Below are positions 8,710 through 16,757 of a DNA stretch of 64,000 bases, one piece after another. Each line of letters opens with the position of its first letter. Position 1 is the stretch's first letter. Under the pieces are notes generated by a model. The model had not been told where the DNA came from. It saw only the letters and a program-made list of their open reading frames with translations, and searched no databases. This DNA is from Streptomyces camponoticapitis (GTDB taxonomy: Bacteria > Actinomycetota > Actinomycetes > Streptomycetales > Streptomycetaceae), in assembly GCF_014646115.1 (NCBI RefSeq), contig NZ_BMMV01000005.1, forward strand, positions 1-64,000. The letters are read 5' to 3'. Position numbers and translations under genes: made by a program.

Positions 8710-9582
8710 TCATTCCGTGAGCGAGGCCTCAAGCTCGGCGAGCTCAAGGCTGGTGCGCAGACGGAGCGAGTCGGTTCCGACCTTGGCGGCGCCTACGAGT
8801 TCAGGCACTTCGCGGAGGTTCGGCTTGGTCTCGATCTCGATGCTGCTGGAGGTTTCGGCCTTAGGCCCCTGAGCGGGCAGGGTGTCCGGCTGGGCGGGCG
8901 GCTGTACGCCGTCGGCTGCGGGATCACTTAGCTGGCTGGACTCCTCGGTCGCCTTACTCTTCTCCGGCGTCGCCGCCGCAAGCACCTCGCCGATCGCCTC
9001 GTGGGCCTTGGCGAGGGAGTCGTAGTTGGACTGGCTCAGGACTCGGCCAGCCTTTGCGCTGCGTACTAGGCCGTGAGCCTTCGCGGCAAGCAGCTCTGTC
9101 TCCTGGTTCGCGCCGACGAGGCATGGGCCGACCTCGTGCAGCTTCAGCCGTCGCAGCTCGTAGTAGCCGCCGTACTTGTGCTCGTCGTCGTTCACCCACG
9201 CGCCTTCGCTGACGTCGTAGGCAAATGAAAACTGCGTAACGCGGCGGCCCTTCAGCAGGCGGTACACCTGGGCCGCGGTCGGGTTGCTGTCGAGGTCATC
9301 GATCTGACCGGTGACCTCCAAACCCTGGAGAGTCTCGACGGCCTTGACGACCGTGCCCACGTGGGCGAACGGGTCACCCCAGGCATGGGACCAGATCACC
9401 GGGATCGGATCCTGCTTGGCGGCCCACTCCTCCAGCGTCTCCGTGAACGCGCCCGGCCGGACCACATCCCCCACGCTGTCCTCGTTGCCGAAGACACTGA
9501 CGAGAGCGGTGAACTGCCCCTCGGCCAGCCCGTCGGCGACGCCCGCCGCCTTCACTTTCGCGGTGAAATCCTTCGTGCGCAC
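8710..9582 (-). CDS. Prohead maturation protease, HK97 family (S78)
   Basis: A 290-residue serine protease that cleaves the scaffold domain of the capsid protein. The GTG at 9582 follows AAGGAGG (9592-9598). The motifs match the HK97 protease triad: VIWSHAWGDP with His66, VTQFSFAYD with Ser119, and LHEVGPCLVGAN with Glu150. The catalytic core ends near residue 170; the last 100 residues are a Pro/Glu/Ser-rich tail. It lies between portal and major capsid genes, the standard order. Confidence 0.93.
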   Translation of the reverse strand: MRTKDFTAKVKAAGVADGLAEGQFTALVSVFGNEDSVGDVVRPGAFTETLEEWAAKQDPIPVIWSHAWGDPFAHVGTVVKAVETLQGLEVTGQIDDLDSNPTAAQVYRLLKGRRVTQFSFAYDVSEGAWVNDDEHKYGGYYELRRLKLHEVGPCLVGANQETELLAAKAHGLVRSAKAGRVLSQSNYDSLAKAHEAIGEVLAAATPEKSKATEESSQLSDPAADGVQPPAQPDTLPAQGPKAETSSSIEIETKPNLREVPELVGAAKVGTDSLRLRTSLELAELEASLTE

Positions 9583-9586
9583 GGCG

Positions 9587-11515
9587 TCATTCCTCCTTCG
9601 CGTAGTCGAGAGTGCAGTTGCAGTTGACGAGCTCGGCCGTCTTGCCGGACCCGTCGCCCGGCCACCTGAGGCCGTTGGAGAACACGTCATCCAGGGAGAC
9701 CTGTTCGCCGTCCTGCGCCTTATGGCTGGGCCGCGGGTTCTTCCCGCCGGTCCGCCAGATCTTCCTCGTCAGCCCGGACGCCTTCGCCGCGTCGTGGCCA
9801 CCGAAGCTCGTGAGCTCCGTCGAGGCGGTTGCCGCGCGCACCGCGGCGTCCGTCGCCAGCGAGGCCGCGGCCTGCCGGAGGTCGTCCTGCCAGCCCTCGG
9901 ATTCGGCTTCCTGCACTCGGGCGACCGCCTTGCGGCCCGCTTCCTCGTGCTGCTCGGCGTGAGTCTCGGCGGCGGCCAGGATCCAGGCGAGCATCACGTC
10001 CGCCGACCAGCCCTCGACGTCCGGGTTCCACTCACTCAGCACCGCCCAAGCGCCGACCTGCGCGAGACGGAAGCCGTGATCCGCCAGCAGCGCCGACAGT
10101 TGGGCGAGCCGGTCCTTCGAGCCGGCCGCCCACAGCGCCAGCAGATCCGGCATGCCGTCGGCCTTCACGCCCGCGGCCGTCAGGAGCTTCCCGGTGGCGC
10201 GCTCCGTGAACTTCACCAGCGACGCCGTGAGAGCCTCGCGCTCGCCATCGGCGGTACCGAGATCAGACGGCCTGCCGCTCTTGACCAGCGCCAGGCCGCG
10301 CGCTTTTGGGAGAGCCTCGGGCGGTGGAACGGTGTCGCGCGGGGAGGCGAGCCCACCCTCGGTGACGTTCATCGGGGTGATCAGTTCGTCGCCGCCCTCG
10401 ATGGACGGCAGGTTGATGCGGGCGCGCCCCTCGTTGCGGGTCATGACCGGGCCGCCGACCATCGTCGACATGGCCGCCGCCTGCTCCTCGAACTGGCCGC
10501 GCATCTTCTCCGCGATGTTGAACTCGCAGTACACGTCCTGGTTGTCGGGGAGGTCGGGCAGGATCTGCGACTGGATCTCCTGCTGGAGCATCGTCATCCA
10601 CGGACCGAGCGTGTCCTGGTACAGGTGCGCATGCTGCTCGCGAATATTGCTGTACGTCGCGTGATCGAGGATGCCGATCAGCGGCGGCGGGATGAAGTAC
10701 GCCGCCGACACTTCCTCGCGCGTCAGCTTGCGGGCTTCCACGTACTGCGCCTGCTGCGGGTTGAGGGCAATCGGCTTGTACTCCATGCCGTCTTCCAGGA
10801 TCGGCGTGCCGCCCTCGGCGCCGCCGCCAGCAGCGAACGTTCGCCACATTTCGCGGAACCGACGCCTGTCGTCCGGCTCCCACGTGGCCTCTGCGGGGCG
10901 GGTGATGACACCCGTCATGCGCGCACCGGACTTCCACATCGAGGCCCGCTGCTTCGATGCCTCCGTCGACTCCAGCAGCAGATCCCGCAGCGCCTCGATC
11001 GGCGACGAGCCGTAGGTCAGATTCTCCGGCGAGTAGCCGTGCGTGTGGACGACCTCATCCGGGCCGAAGTCCCGGCCGCCCGCGGTCTCGTAGTACTCGG
11101 GTGAGATCCAGTTTCCGCCGTAGGGGCGGATCAGCGTCGGCGGCACCGGCAGGAGCCGGAGCTGCCCATCGACCTTGATCTTGATCTGGTACGCGTTGTC
11201 GTACAGCGCGCAGTCCGCCACCCATCGCTCGACGAACCGGTACGTCGTCAGGCGGGGCAGCGGGGCCGCCAGAAGCTGGGCGAGCGGGTGATCCGTCAGG
11301 CGCTCCCGGTCCGTGTCCGACAGGCGCCGGAAGGTGTGAATGCCGAGCTGGGCGATGTTCCGCGCCAGGAAACCGATCACCGTGCGGACCTGCGGCTGCG
11401 TCCGCCAGATCGCCTCGTACTCCCACGGCGCGGCTTGCAGCGGCATCGCCGCGTAGCCCGTCGTAACTCCGGCGCCGGTGACCGCGAGCTGGCCTGAGCT
11501 GACCACGAACGCCAT
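9587..11515 (-). CDS. Portal protein fused to MuF-like head morphogenesis domain
   Basis: A 642-residue protein. Residues 1 to about 400 are a portal of the phage_portal family (APWEYEAIWRTQPQVRTVIGF, RKLTREEVSAAYFIPPPLIG). Residues 430 to 642 end in a segment typical of the MuF/SPP1 gp7 minor head protein: KIWRTGGKNPRPSHKAQDG, FSNGLRWPGD, ELVNCNCTLDY. Many phages encode these as separate genes. The portal forms the DNA entry vertex; MuF proteins sit inside the head. Start and stop overlap the neighbours tightly. No frameshift is visible at the junction. Confidence 0.9.
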   Translation of the reverse strand: MAFVVSSGQLAVTGAGVTTGYAAMPLQAAPWEYEAIWRTQPQVRTVIGFLARNIAQLGIHTFRRLSDTDRERLTDHPLAQLLAAPLPRLTTYRFVERWVADCALYDNAYQIKIKVDGQLRLLPVPPTLIRPYGGNWISPEYYETAGGRDFGPDEVVHTHGYSPENLTYGSSPIEALRDLLLESTEASKQRASMWKSGARMTGVITRPAEATWEPDDRRRFREMWRTFAAGGGAEGGTPILEDGMEYKPIALNPQQAQYVEARKLTREEVSAAYFIPPPLIGILDHATYSNIREQHAHLYQDTLGPWMTMLQQEIQSQILPDLPDNQDVYCEFNIAEKMRGQFEEQAAAMSTMVGGPVMTRNEGRARINLPSIEGGDELITPMNVTEGGLASPRDTVPPPEALPKARGLALVKSGRPSDLGTADGEREALTASLVKFTERATGKLLTAAGVKADGMPDLLALWAAGSKDRLAQLSALLADHGFRLAQVGAWAVLSEWNPDVEGWSADVMLAWILAAAETHAEQHEEAGRKAVARVQEAESEGWQDDLRQAAASLATDAAVRAATASTELTSFGGHDAAKASGLTRKIWRTGGKNPRPSHKAQDGEQVSLDDVFSNGLRWPGDGSGKTAELVNCNCTLDYAKEE

Positions 11516-11739
11516 CAGCCACCGCCCGTCACAGCGAGGACCTGCATGAACTCGACCCTCGACCGCTCGATGACGATCTCGCCGTCAATGCGCTGCGGCT
11601 CCCGCCCGGCTTCCAGCAGGATCGCGTCCCGCAGCACCAGCAGCGGACCGCGCTTCGCCCACAGGACCCCGTCGAAAGCCTTGTCCGCCAGGTTGACCAC
11701 GACGCGCTTGCGCACCGCAGTGCGACGCCATGCGAACAT
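11515..11739 (-). CDS. Small basic protein between terminase and portal
   Basis: A 74-residue protein beginning MFAWRRTAVRKRVVVNLADKA. GGAGG lies six bases upstream of the ATG at 11739. Its beta-strand pattern (FDGVLWAKRGPLLVLRDAIL, DGEIVIERSRVEFMQVLAV) resembles the small Sm/OB-like proteins often encoded beside actinophage portals. Its stop overlaps the portal start (TGATG). Function unknown; structural or packaging role inferred from position. Confidence 0.75.
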   Translation of the reverse strand: MFAWRRTAVRKRVVVNLADKAFDGVLWAKRGPLLVLRDAILLEAGREPQRIDGEIVIERSRVEFMQVLAVTGGG

Positions 11740-11766
11740 CAGCGACCTCCGTTGAGTTGGAGCCGC

Positions 11767-11779
11767 TACCGTGGCGACA
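11767..11779 (+). promoter_or_regulatory. Putative leaderless promoter -10 element
   Basis: TACCGT matches the actinobacterial TANNNT -10 element and is followed by six bases and then the ATG, so transcription would begin at or next to the start codon. No clear -35 is present. Confidence 0.4.
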
Positions 11780-12006
11780 TGAAGATGAAATTCGAGCAGC
11801 CCGCCCCCGCCGGAACGGTGTTCACGGCGGACGCATTCGAAGGCCAGATCGGCACCGATGTGCCGGTGAACATCGAGGGAGGGAGCGCACAGACCGGCCG
11901 CCTCGTAGCGGCGAAAGTCGCGGATGGTGGTCAGTCCGTTGAGATGACAATCGATGTCGACGTGACCATTCCGCCTTACGGCGGTGGGTCGTTCGGCTTG
12001 CGCTAG
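11779..12006 (+). CDS. Plus-strand small gene inside the late operon (moron candidate)
   Basis: A 75-residue ORF, beginning MKMKFEQPAPAGTVF, transcribed against the surrounding structural genes and ending four bases into the 3' end of the terminase gene. No ribosome site precedes the ATG; instead TACCGT (11767-11772) lies six bases before it, the layout of a Streptomyces leaderless promoter. The protein is beta-prone with a Gly-rich C-terminal end. Isolated opposite-strand genes with their own promoter in phage late operons are often expressed in the lysogen, for example for superinfection exclusion. No family recognised. Confidence 0.6.
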   Translation: MKMKFEQPAPAGTVFTADAFEGQIGTDVPVNIEGGSAQTGRLVAAKVADGGQSVEMTIDVDVTIPPYGGGSFGLR

Positions 12007-13751
12007 ACGACCATGATTTCGTCCTCGTCCGAGTACGCGCTCTTGCGCTTCGGCGGGCGGGCGACGACCTCGGCCATCGCCGTGGCCAGAGCAGACACGC
12101 CGTCGATCTTGTCGCCGCTGTTGGCCTTGTCCGGCTTCACGTTCCCGGCCGGGTCCATCGCCACGGCCAGGTTGTCGACGCACCATCGCGTCACCGGATT
12201 GCCGCCATGCCGCAGCACCGGAACCTCGGGGGTCCCCTGCAACGTCAGTCGCTGAATCTCCTTCAGGACCGGCGACATGGTCGCGAAGCCCTGACGGACC
12301 TTCACCATCGGCGCCCGCTCCGCGACCAGCGTGTTCGTCATCTGGCTTGCGTTCCACGGGTCGTAGCCGATCGAGCGGACCTTGAAGAAGTCGCGGTCCC
12401 GCTTGATCTGCTCCGTGATCCAGTCGTAGTCCGCGACGTTCCCCGGTGTTGCCACCAGGAAGCCCTCGCGAACCCACTTCGAAGCGGCGCCCGCTGTCCG
12501 CTTGTCCAGGGCCTTCAGGTTGTCCTCGGGCGTCCAGAAGCGGAACACGGCGTCCAGGGTGCCGTCGGCGTCGTTCGGGAACAGCCAGCACAGGGCGCAC
12601 AGGTCGGACGTGCTCGCCAAGTCCAGGCCGCCATAGGCGTCCCGGCCCTTCAGCTTCGCCTCGTCGACCATGCCCGCGTTGTCGTCCCACTTGTCCAGCA
12701 GGAGGAACTTCGTCTCCTGCTTCGTCCGCAGCCCAAGGTGCAGGCGCTGGAACTTCGCCATGTCGGCCGGCGACTGCTTGGCCTCGTCCGACCGGGCGCG
12801 CATGTACGCGCGCGTCGGGCTGATCCCGTAACCGGGGTTCGCCTTCCGCCACGTTGCCTCGTCGTGCGGGTCGTCCGCCTTCTCTGCGGCCCACACCACG
12901 CCGTACACCGTGTGCGCGGTGAACACCCGGCGGGCCAGCTGCTCAACACGGCCGCGCTTCCGGTCGTAGATGGACTCACGCTTGCCGCTGTCCGCCGTCG
13001 TGATGATGACGATCAGCGGCTGCGTGCGCGAACCGGTGCCCGTCTCGATCGTCTCGACGAGCTCTGGATCCTTGTGGATGTGCAGCTCGTCGATGATCGC
13101 TCCGTGCAGGTTCGCGCCGTGCTGGGCATCCGCCACCGAGGCGACGCACTCGAAGTACGAGCCCGAACGCGGATGAACGATCTTCTTCTTCAGCGGCAGG
13201 ACCCTGCCCTTGAGTGCGGGCGCCTTCTCCGCCAAGTGCTTGATCGGCGCGAAGACAAACCCGGCCTGGCGCTCGTTGGTGGCCGCAGCCACCACCTGCC
13301 CGCCCTGCTCGCCGTCCGCGCACGTCAGGTAGATCGCGATGCCGCCAGAGAGCGTGGACTTGCCGTTCTTGCGGGGGATGTCGACGTACAGCTCGCGCAC
13401 CACGCGCACGTAAGCGTCCGCGTCCGTGTCCCAGTACACCCAGCCGAAGACCGGCGCCAGCACGTAGGCGACCTGCCACGGGTCCGGCTTCAACGGCCGC
13501 CCAGCCCACTGGCCCTGCGTATGCCGCAGCAGGTTGAACGACTGGATGACCTTGTCGACGCGGGCCGGGTCGAACACCGCACCCGGCGCCTCACCGGGGC
13601 TCGGGGTCTGGATCAGTGGCGGGCAGTCCGGCAGAACCATGCCCCGACTGAGCATGTACCAGGCGACCTCAGGGGAGATCTTCAGGCGCTCCAGCTCGGC
13701 CGCTTCCGGCAGATTCACACTGTCAGAACGGGTTGCTTTCGTCCTCGCCAT
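12003..13751 (-). CDS. terL: Terminase large subunit
   Basis: The ATPase-nuclease motor that packages phage DNA, 582 residues, HK97-like terminase_1 family. The ATPase half has a Walker A-like RKNGKST near residue 130 and a Walker B IIDELHIH near residue 221. The nuclease half has acidic motifs GGLDLASTSD, GYDPWNAS and GDKIDGVSA. The ATG at 13751 is chosen (AGGGGGCC upstream), overlapping the small subunit by 29 bases. It ends four bases inside the plus-strand gene. Confidence 0.95.
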   Translation of the reverse strand: MARTKATRSDSVNLPEAAELERLKISPEVAWYMLSRGMVLPDCPPLIQTPSPGEAPGAVFDPARVDKVIQSFNLLRHTQGQWAGRPLKPDPWQVAYVLAPVFGWVYWDTDADAYVRVVRELYVDIPRKNGKSTLSGGIAIYLTCADGEQGGQVVAAATNERQAGFVFAPIKHLAEKAPALKGRVLPLKKKIVHPRSGSYFECVASVADAQHGANLHGAIIDELHIHKDPELVETIETGTGSRTQPLIVIITTADSGKRESIYDRKRGRVEQLARRVFTAHTVYGVVWAAEKADDPHDEATWRKANPGYGISPTRAYMRARSDEAKQSPADMAKFQRLHLGLRTKQETKFLLLDKWDDNAGMVDEAKLKGRDAYGGLDLASTSDLCALCWLFPNDADGTLDAVFRFWTPEDNLKALDKRTAGAASKWVREGFLVATPGNVADYDWITEQIKRDRDFFKVRSIGYDPWNASQMTNTLVAERAPMVKVRQGFATMSPVLKEIQRLTLQGTPEVPVLRHGGNPVTRWCVDNLAVAMDPAGNVKPDKANSGDKIDGVSALATAMAEVVARPPKRKSAYSDEDEIMVV

Positions 13752-14208
13752 CGTCGGCCCCCTTCGACAGGGCCTGCTCACTGGACGGGCTCAGGCCGAA
13801 CTGGGCGGCGAACCCGCGCAGCTCGCGGCCGGCTCGGGAAGCGATGGACACCGCGGGGTGCGCGACCGTGCGCGTCGACTCCGCGCCCGAGCGGCCGACG
13901 GTCACCACCTCAGTCGTGATGCCCTCCGACGTGACCATGCGGGTCGCGGTCACGAACGACGCCCACGTTTCGCAGTAGGCGGCCAGGACCGCGCGGTCTT
14001 CTTCCTTCAGGATGTCCAGGCGCTGGAGACCCGGCACGACGCGGTCCCACTCGGCGCGCGCCTCTTCGCTCAGCCATGACGGAGGGGACGGGGCGATGCG
14101 CCGGAACGCCGGGCCCTTGTCGACCGGCCGGCCACCGGAGTCGCGGCCGTCGGCGCGGCCCTTGATCAGCTTGAGTGCGGCCGGCTGAGCGGTGCGCCCC
14201 ATGGCCAT
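13723..14208 (-). CDS. terS: Terminase small subunit, P27 family
   Basis: A 161-residue protein that recognises the packaging site. The P27 pattern is clear: MAMGRTAQPAALKLIKGR, then SWLSEEARAEWDRVVPGLQRL, then AVLAAYCETWASFVTA, and a C-terminal ASRAGRELRGFAAQFGLSP. It lies directly upstream of the large subunit and downstream of the HNH gene and a 300-base non-coding gap. Confidence 0.93.
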   Translation of the reverse strand: MAMGRTAQPAALKLIKGRADGRDSGGRPVDKGPAFRRIAPSPPSWLSEEARAEWDRVVPGLQRLDILKEEDRAVLAAYCETWASFVTATRMVTSEGITTEVVTVGRSGAESTRTVAHPAVSIASRAGRELRGFAAQFGLSPSSEQALSKGADDGEDESNPF

Positions 14209-14509
14209 TCACCCCCAGAAATGACAAAATCGCAGGTCAGGAGCCTGCGTGACAGTGAGTGACGGAGCGACCCAGGGTGGCAATTCTGAGCGGGCGTGTG
14301 CCGAGTTAACCGCGGCGCTGTCCAGGACATCCGAGCTGGTGATCTTGACTCCCCCTCCCCCCGATGGGGAAGGATCTTGGCCCGAAGATCACCGAAAACA
14401 TCAACTGGAAGCTACATTTCAGCATACCAGCGAGCCCTTTTTCACGCCTCTGATCGCCCAATTTGATGCCCTGGATGCCCGTTTTGGCCTCGAAATCGGC
14501 CCCGAGAGA
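14209..14509. other. Non-coding gap beside terminase; candidate cos region
   Basis: This gap is less GC-rich than its surroundings, with a C/G-rich block at about 14350-14368 (CTCCCCCTCCCCCCGATGGG). The plus-strand ORF at 14249-14527 lacks the third-position GC bias of real genes here. The position between an HNH nuclease and the terminase small subunit, together with an HNH gene (known to be needed for cos cleavage in many siphoviruses), makes this the likely cohesive-end site. I see no unambiguous cleavage motif. Confidence 0.4.
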
Positions 14510-14866
14510 TCAAGAGGTGAGTCTTGAACCCTCGATTCGAGTCCTTCGGCGTCGATCTTCATCCGATTTGACGTCGTGACAGTCGTCGCAGAGCGTCTGG
14601 ACGTTCGCCGGGTCCCACTTCGAGCCGCCTTCGCTCAAGGGGATGATGTGATCGACTTCGAGCTGTCGCTTCGAGCCGCATCGTCTGCACTGTGGCTCAT
14701 CCTCAAGCCTTGCAGCCCTGAACGCACGCCACTTGCGTGTGCTGCCTGATCCCCATGCGCTTGATCGGTTGGCCCACGCCTTGCGCTTGTGCTCATCGCA
14801 TCGGCCATCACTCGTGAGCTCGTTGCATCCCTGTTCACCACACCTGGATGGGGGGGAGGTAGGCAC
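14510..14866 (-). CDS. HNH endonuclease next to terminase
   Basis: A 118-residue HNH nuclease with a GTG start at 14866 and AAGGA about seven bases upstream. Cysteine pairs C-x4-C and CRRCG frame the core LEVDHIIPLSEGG...NVQTLCDDCHDVKS, which holds the HNH residues. Such HNH proteins cooperate with the large terminase in DNA cleavage at cos sites. The N-terminal Cys/His segment (CGEQGCNELTSDGRCDEH) is a probable zinc knuckle. Confidence 0.9.
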   Translation of the reverse strand: MPTSPPSRCGEQGCNELTSDGRCDEHKRKAWANRSSAWGSGSTRKWRAFRAARLEDEPQCRRCGSKRQLEVDHIIPLSEGGSKWDPANVQTLCDDCHDVKSDEDRRRRTRIEGSRLTS

Positions 14867-14895
14867 CGGGGGGTCCTTCCCTGGGGGGAGGGGGG
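14850..14895 (+). repeat. Four G-tracts (potential G-quadruplex) over the HNH start
   Basis: Four runs of six or seven G on the plus strand (14850-14856, 14868-14873, 14883-14888, 14890-14895) flank and include the HNH start codon and its ribosome site. The strand carrying the G-runs is the template strand for the HNH gene. Confidence 0.6.
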
Positions 14896-14914
14896 TACGC
14901 GCGCCCGAGAGGGG

Positions 14915-15253
14915 CTATCCCTGCATGGCCACCTTGTATGCGCTGAGCTCCAGTTCGGCGTTGTCCACGTCCAGTTGGAGCGTGGTGCCGTAGTAGCGCG
15001 TGGGGAAGGGCCCTATGCGCCTGCGTGCGCCTGCTGCGATGGTCCACGTCTTGGGGTCGACGGTGATGCCGTCCACTGTGCTGGCGAACAGGGCGCTGAG
15101 GGTGCGTGACACGGCCCCCGTGTTCTCGACCTCGATGAACACGGTGCCGTCGTTGACCACGCTGTGGCCGTTGGTAGCGTCGCCTTCGGTCGGAACGGTG
15201 TCGGGGACGCCGGCCCTGACGATCTGGGTGACGGGTACGTTGACGCGGGGCAC
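14915..15253 (-). CDS. Beta-rich structural-type protein
   Basis: A 112-residue protein (GTG at 15253, CCAGGAGG upstream) reading MPRVNVPVTQIVRAGV at its N-terminus and FPTRYYGTTLQLDVDN near its C-terminus. Alternating hydrophobics and the motif VNDGTVFIEVENTG suggest an Ig-like beta sandwich. Proteins of this form recur in actinophage and prophage structural modules, possibly as head or tail decoration. No precise function recognised. Confidence 0.7.
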   Translation of the reverse strand: MPRVNVPVTQIVRAGVPDTVPTEGDATNGHSVVNDGTVFIEVENTGAVSRTLSALFASTVDGITVDPKTWTIAAGARRRIGPFPTRYYGTTLQLDVDNAELELSAYKVAMQG

Positions 15254-15272
15254 GGTCGCCTCCTGGCATGCG

Positions 15273-15300
15273 CGAAGCCCCGCGCGGTGGCGGGGCTTCG
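15273..15300 (-). terminator. Hairpin, 11-bp perfect stem
   Basis: CGAAGCCCCGC (15273-15283) pairs with 15290-15300 around a six-base loop, just downstream of the 15316 gene on the minus strand. Confidence 0.65.
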
Positions 15301-15315
15301 GTGGGTGGGGTGCTG

Positions 15316-15699
15316 CTAATCGATCTTGCTGATGCCGGTGGCCTCACCGTTGACCATGGTGGCGAAGACGCGCGCCTGGGCTTCCTTGCGGGCCGCTACG
15401 GGCTGCACGAGGACTTCACCGCCGGCGCCTTCGATGGTGATGAACAGCTGGTTCATGTCCTTCTTCAACCAGAGGGCGAAGATCCCGGTGAGCGCTACGC
15501 GGGTGGCGGTGATGCGGGCCTTGGCCTGCTCGCCCTTCTCGATGGTCACGCGTGCGCCTTCGATGGGCACGTCCATCTGGCTGGGGCTCTTGAAGTTGCC
15601 CCCGTATGCGGTGACTCCGGCCGCTGCGGCTGCGGCGACGATCTGCCGGTTGCGCTTCGCGGCGGCTTTCTCTTCGTCGGTCTTCTTGCTGCCGAACAT
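15316..15699 (-). CDS. Hypothetical protein with MFG-KTDEE N-terminus
   Basis: A 127-residue protein beginning MFGSKKTDEEKAAAKRNRQ; GGGGGGA precedes the ATG at 15699. After the charged N-terminus comes a region of short beta strands (ARVTIEKGEQAKARITATRVA, LFITIEGAGGEVLVQPV). The first ten residues resemble those of the small gene at 24789-24959. It is followed by a hairpin terminator. Family not recognised. Confidence 0.7.
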   Translation of the reverse strand: MFGSKKTDEEKAAAKRNRQIVAAAAAAGVTAYGGNFKSPSQMDVPIEGARVTIEKGEQAKARITATRVALTGIFALWLKKDMNQLFITIEGAGGEVLVQPVAARKEAQARVFATMVNGEATGISKID

Positions 15700-15799
15700 G
15701 GTCCCCCCAGGGTGGCGCGGTTGGGGCCGCAATCATCCTGTATGCCGGGGGTGCCGGGAAGGCGAATGCGTCAGCCGCTGACCTTAGGGCCCTTGATGC

Positions 15800-16165
15800 C
15801 TAGAGGCAGAGGATGTCCTCGTCGGGGAGTTCGACGTGCCGACCGGCTCGTGTGCAACGTGGACAAATGCCAACGCTGCGACCGGATCCGGGGCCGTGCT
15901 CGGGGTCGGGGATGCTTCCTGCGAACTGGTGACCGCCGTAGCCAGCCGAGCAGAGGACGCATGGGCGCCAGAAGAGGCGGTGGCGGTGGGCGTATTCGCG
16001 GTGGATGCGAGCCCATCGTTGTGGGAGGAGCCGCACCCACTTCTCGTTCTTCTGGCGCTGGGTGGTGGCGGTGGAGAGCGGCGGCCGGATGCCGAGACGC
16101 CGGTACCAGAGGCGTTCAACGAATCCGGGTGGCCGCATGCGCATCGTGGCGGAGTACCGGGTCAT
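15800..16165 (-). CDS. Hypothetical protein with two CxxC pairs
   Basis: A 121-residue basic protein with an Arg/Trp-rich N-terminal half and PCVLC followed by ICPRC, a likely zinc-binding pair. The ATG at 16165 overlaps the upstream stop (ATGA). Probably a nucleic-acid-associated accessory protein; no family recognised. No gene is seen between it and 15699. Confidence 0.6.
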   Translation of the reverse strand: MTRYSATMRMRPPGFVERLWYRRLGIRPPLSTATTQRQKNEKWVRLLPQRWARIHREYAHRHRLFWRPCVLCSAGYGGHQFAGSIPDPEHGPGSGRSVGICPRCTRAGRHVELPDEDILCL

Positions 16166-16716
16166 GGCGCGGGCTTCCAGTGGGGGCCGCGTAGCGCTTC
16201 GGGTACGCCGGCGGTGGTGATGACCGGGGTGGCGAGACCGAAGGTTCGGGCGAAGATGCCAGCGAGTACTGGGTCGACAGGTCCACGCGGCTCCCGCTCG
16301 GGCGCCTGTGGCCGGTCCAGTCCGGCAAGGATCTCGGTGGTGATGCCGTGCGCGTGGGCGAGGTCCAGCAGTTCGGGGCAGTCGTTCAGGTTCTCTGTGA
16401 CCGGGTCTTGGAAGTCGCCCTCGGTGCCGCAGCCTAGGCAGGCGGTGGCAAACATCCAGCTGTCGACCTTTGCCGGGTCAAGGCAGTGCCGGGCGAGAAT
16501 GCGGCGGTCCGCCTCACAGCGACGCAGGGTCGCCGCGTCGACCGTCGGCTCGACTCCATGCTGAGCGACGGAGAGGCTGAGCCCGTCGGGCCCGTGGGCG
16601 ACATCCGTCACGCTTCCGCTGATGACGTGGCTGCCGTCATCCGGCACGAGGGTGATGTGGCGGCCGGTCAGTTCGGCACGGTCGACTTGCTGGGCGATCC
16701 AGGCGTGGAGATCCAT
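16162..16716 (-). CDS. DUF6221-like accessory protein
   Basis: A 184-residue protein starting MDLHAWIAQQVDRAELTG. The segment LRRCEADRRILARHC matches the arrangement seen in DUF6221-type actinobacterial proteins (compare the 17817 gene), and CLGCGTEGDF follows. The longer upstream frame is a shadow of the methyltransferase gene. Function unknown; these proteins are common in Streptomyces phages and integrative elements. Confidence 0.6.
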   Translation of the reverse strand: MDLHAWIAQQVDRAELTGRHITLVPDDGSHVISGSVTDVAHGPDGLSLSVAQHGVEPTVDAATLRRCEADRRILARHCLDPAKVDSWMFATACLGCGTEGDFQDPVTENLNDCPELLDLAHAHGITTEILAGLDRPQAPEREPRGPVDPVLAGIFARTFGLATPVITTAGVPEALRGPHWKPAP

Positions 16717-16757
16717 GGCGCGGGCTCCCGTTTTCTCGCGGGTGATCGGTCTTCGGG

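Noticed and set aside
9311..11104. 597-codon plus-strand ORF opposite the portal and protease genes
   Set aside because: Arg/Pro/Leu-rich mirror of genes with clear family motifs on the minus strand; a typical high-GC shadow frame.
12207..13919. 570-codon plus-strand ORF opposite terminase
   Set aside because: Shadow of the terminase gene, no motif, Arg/Val-rich composition.
14249..14527. 92-codon plus-strand ORF upstream of terminase
   Set aside because: No third-position GC bias, no ribosome site; better read as a non-coding packaging region.
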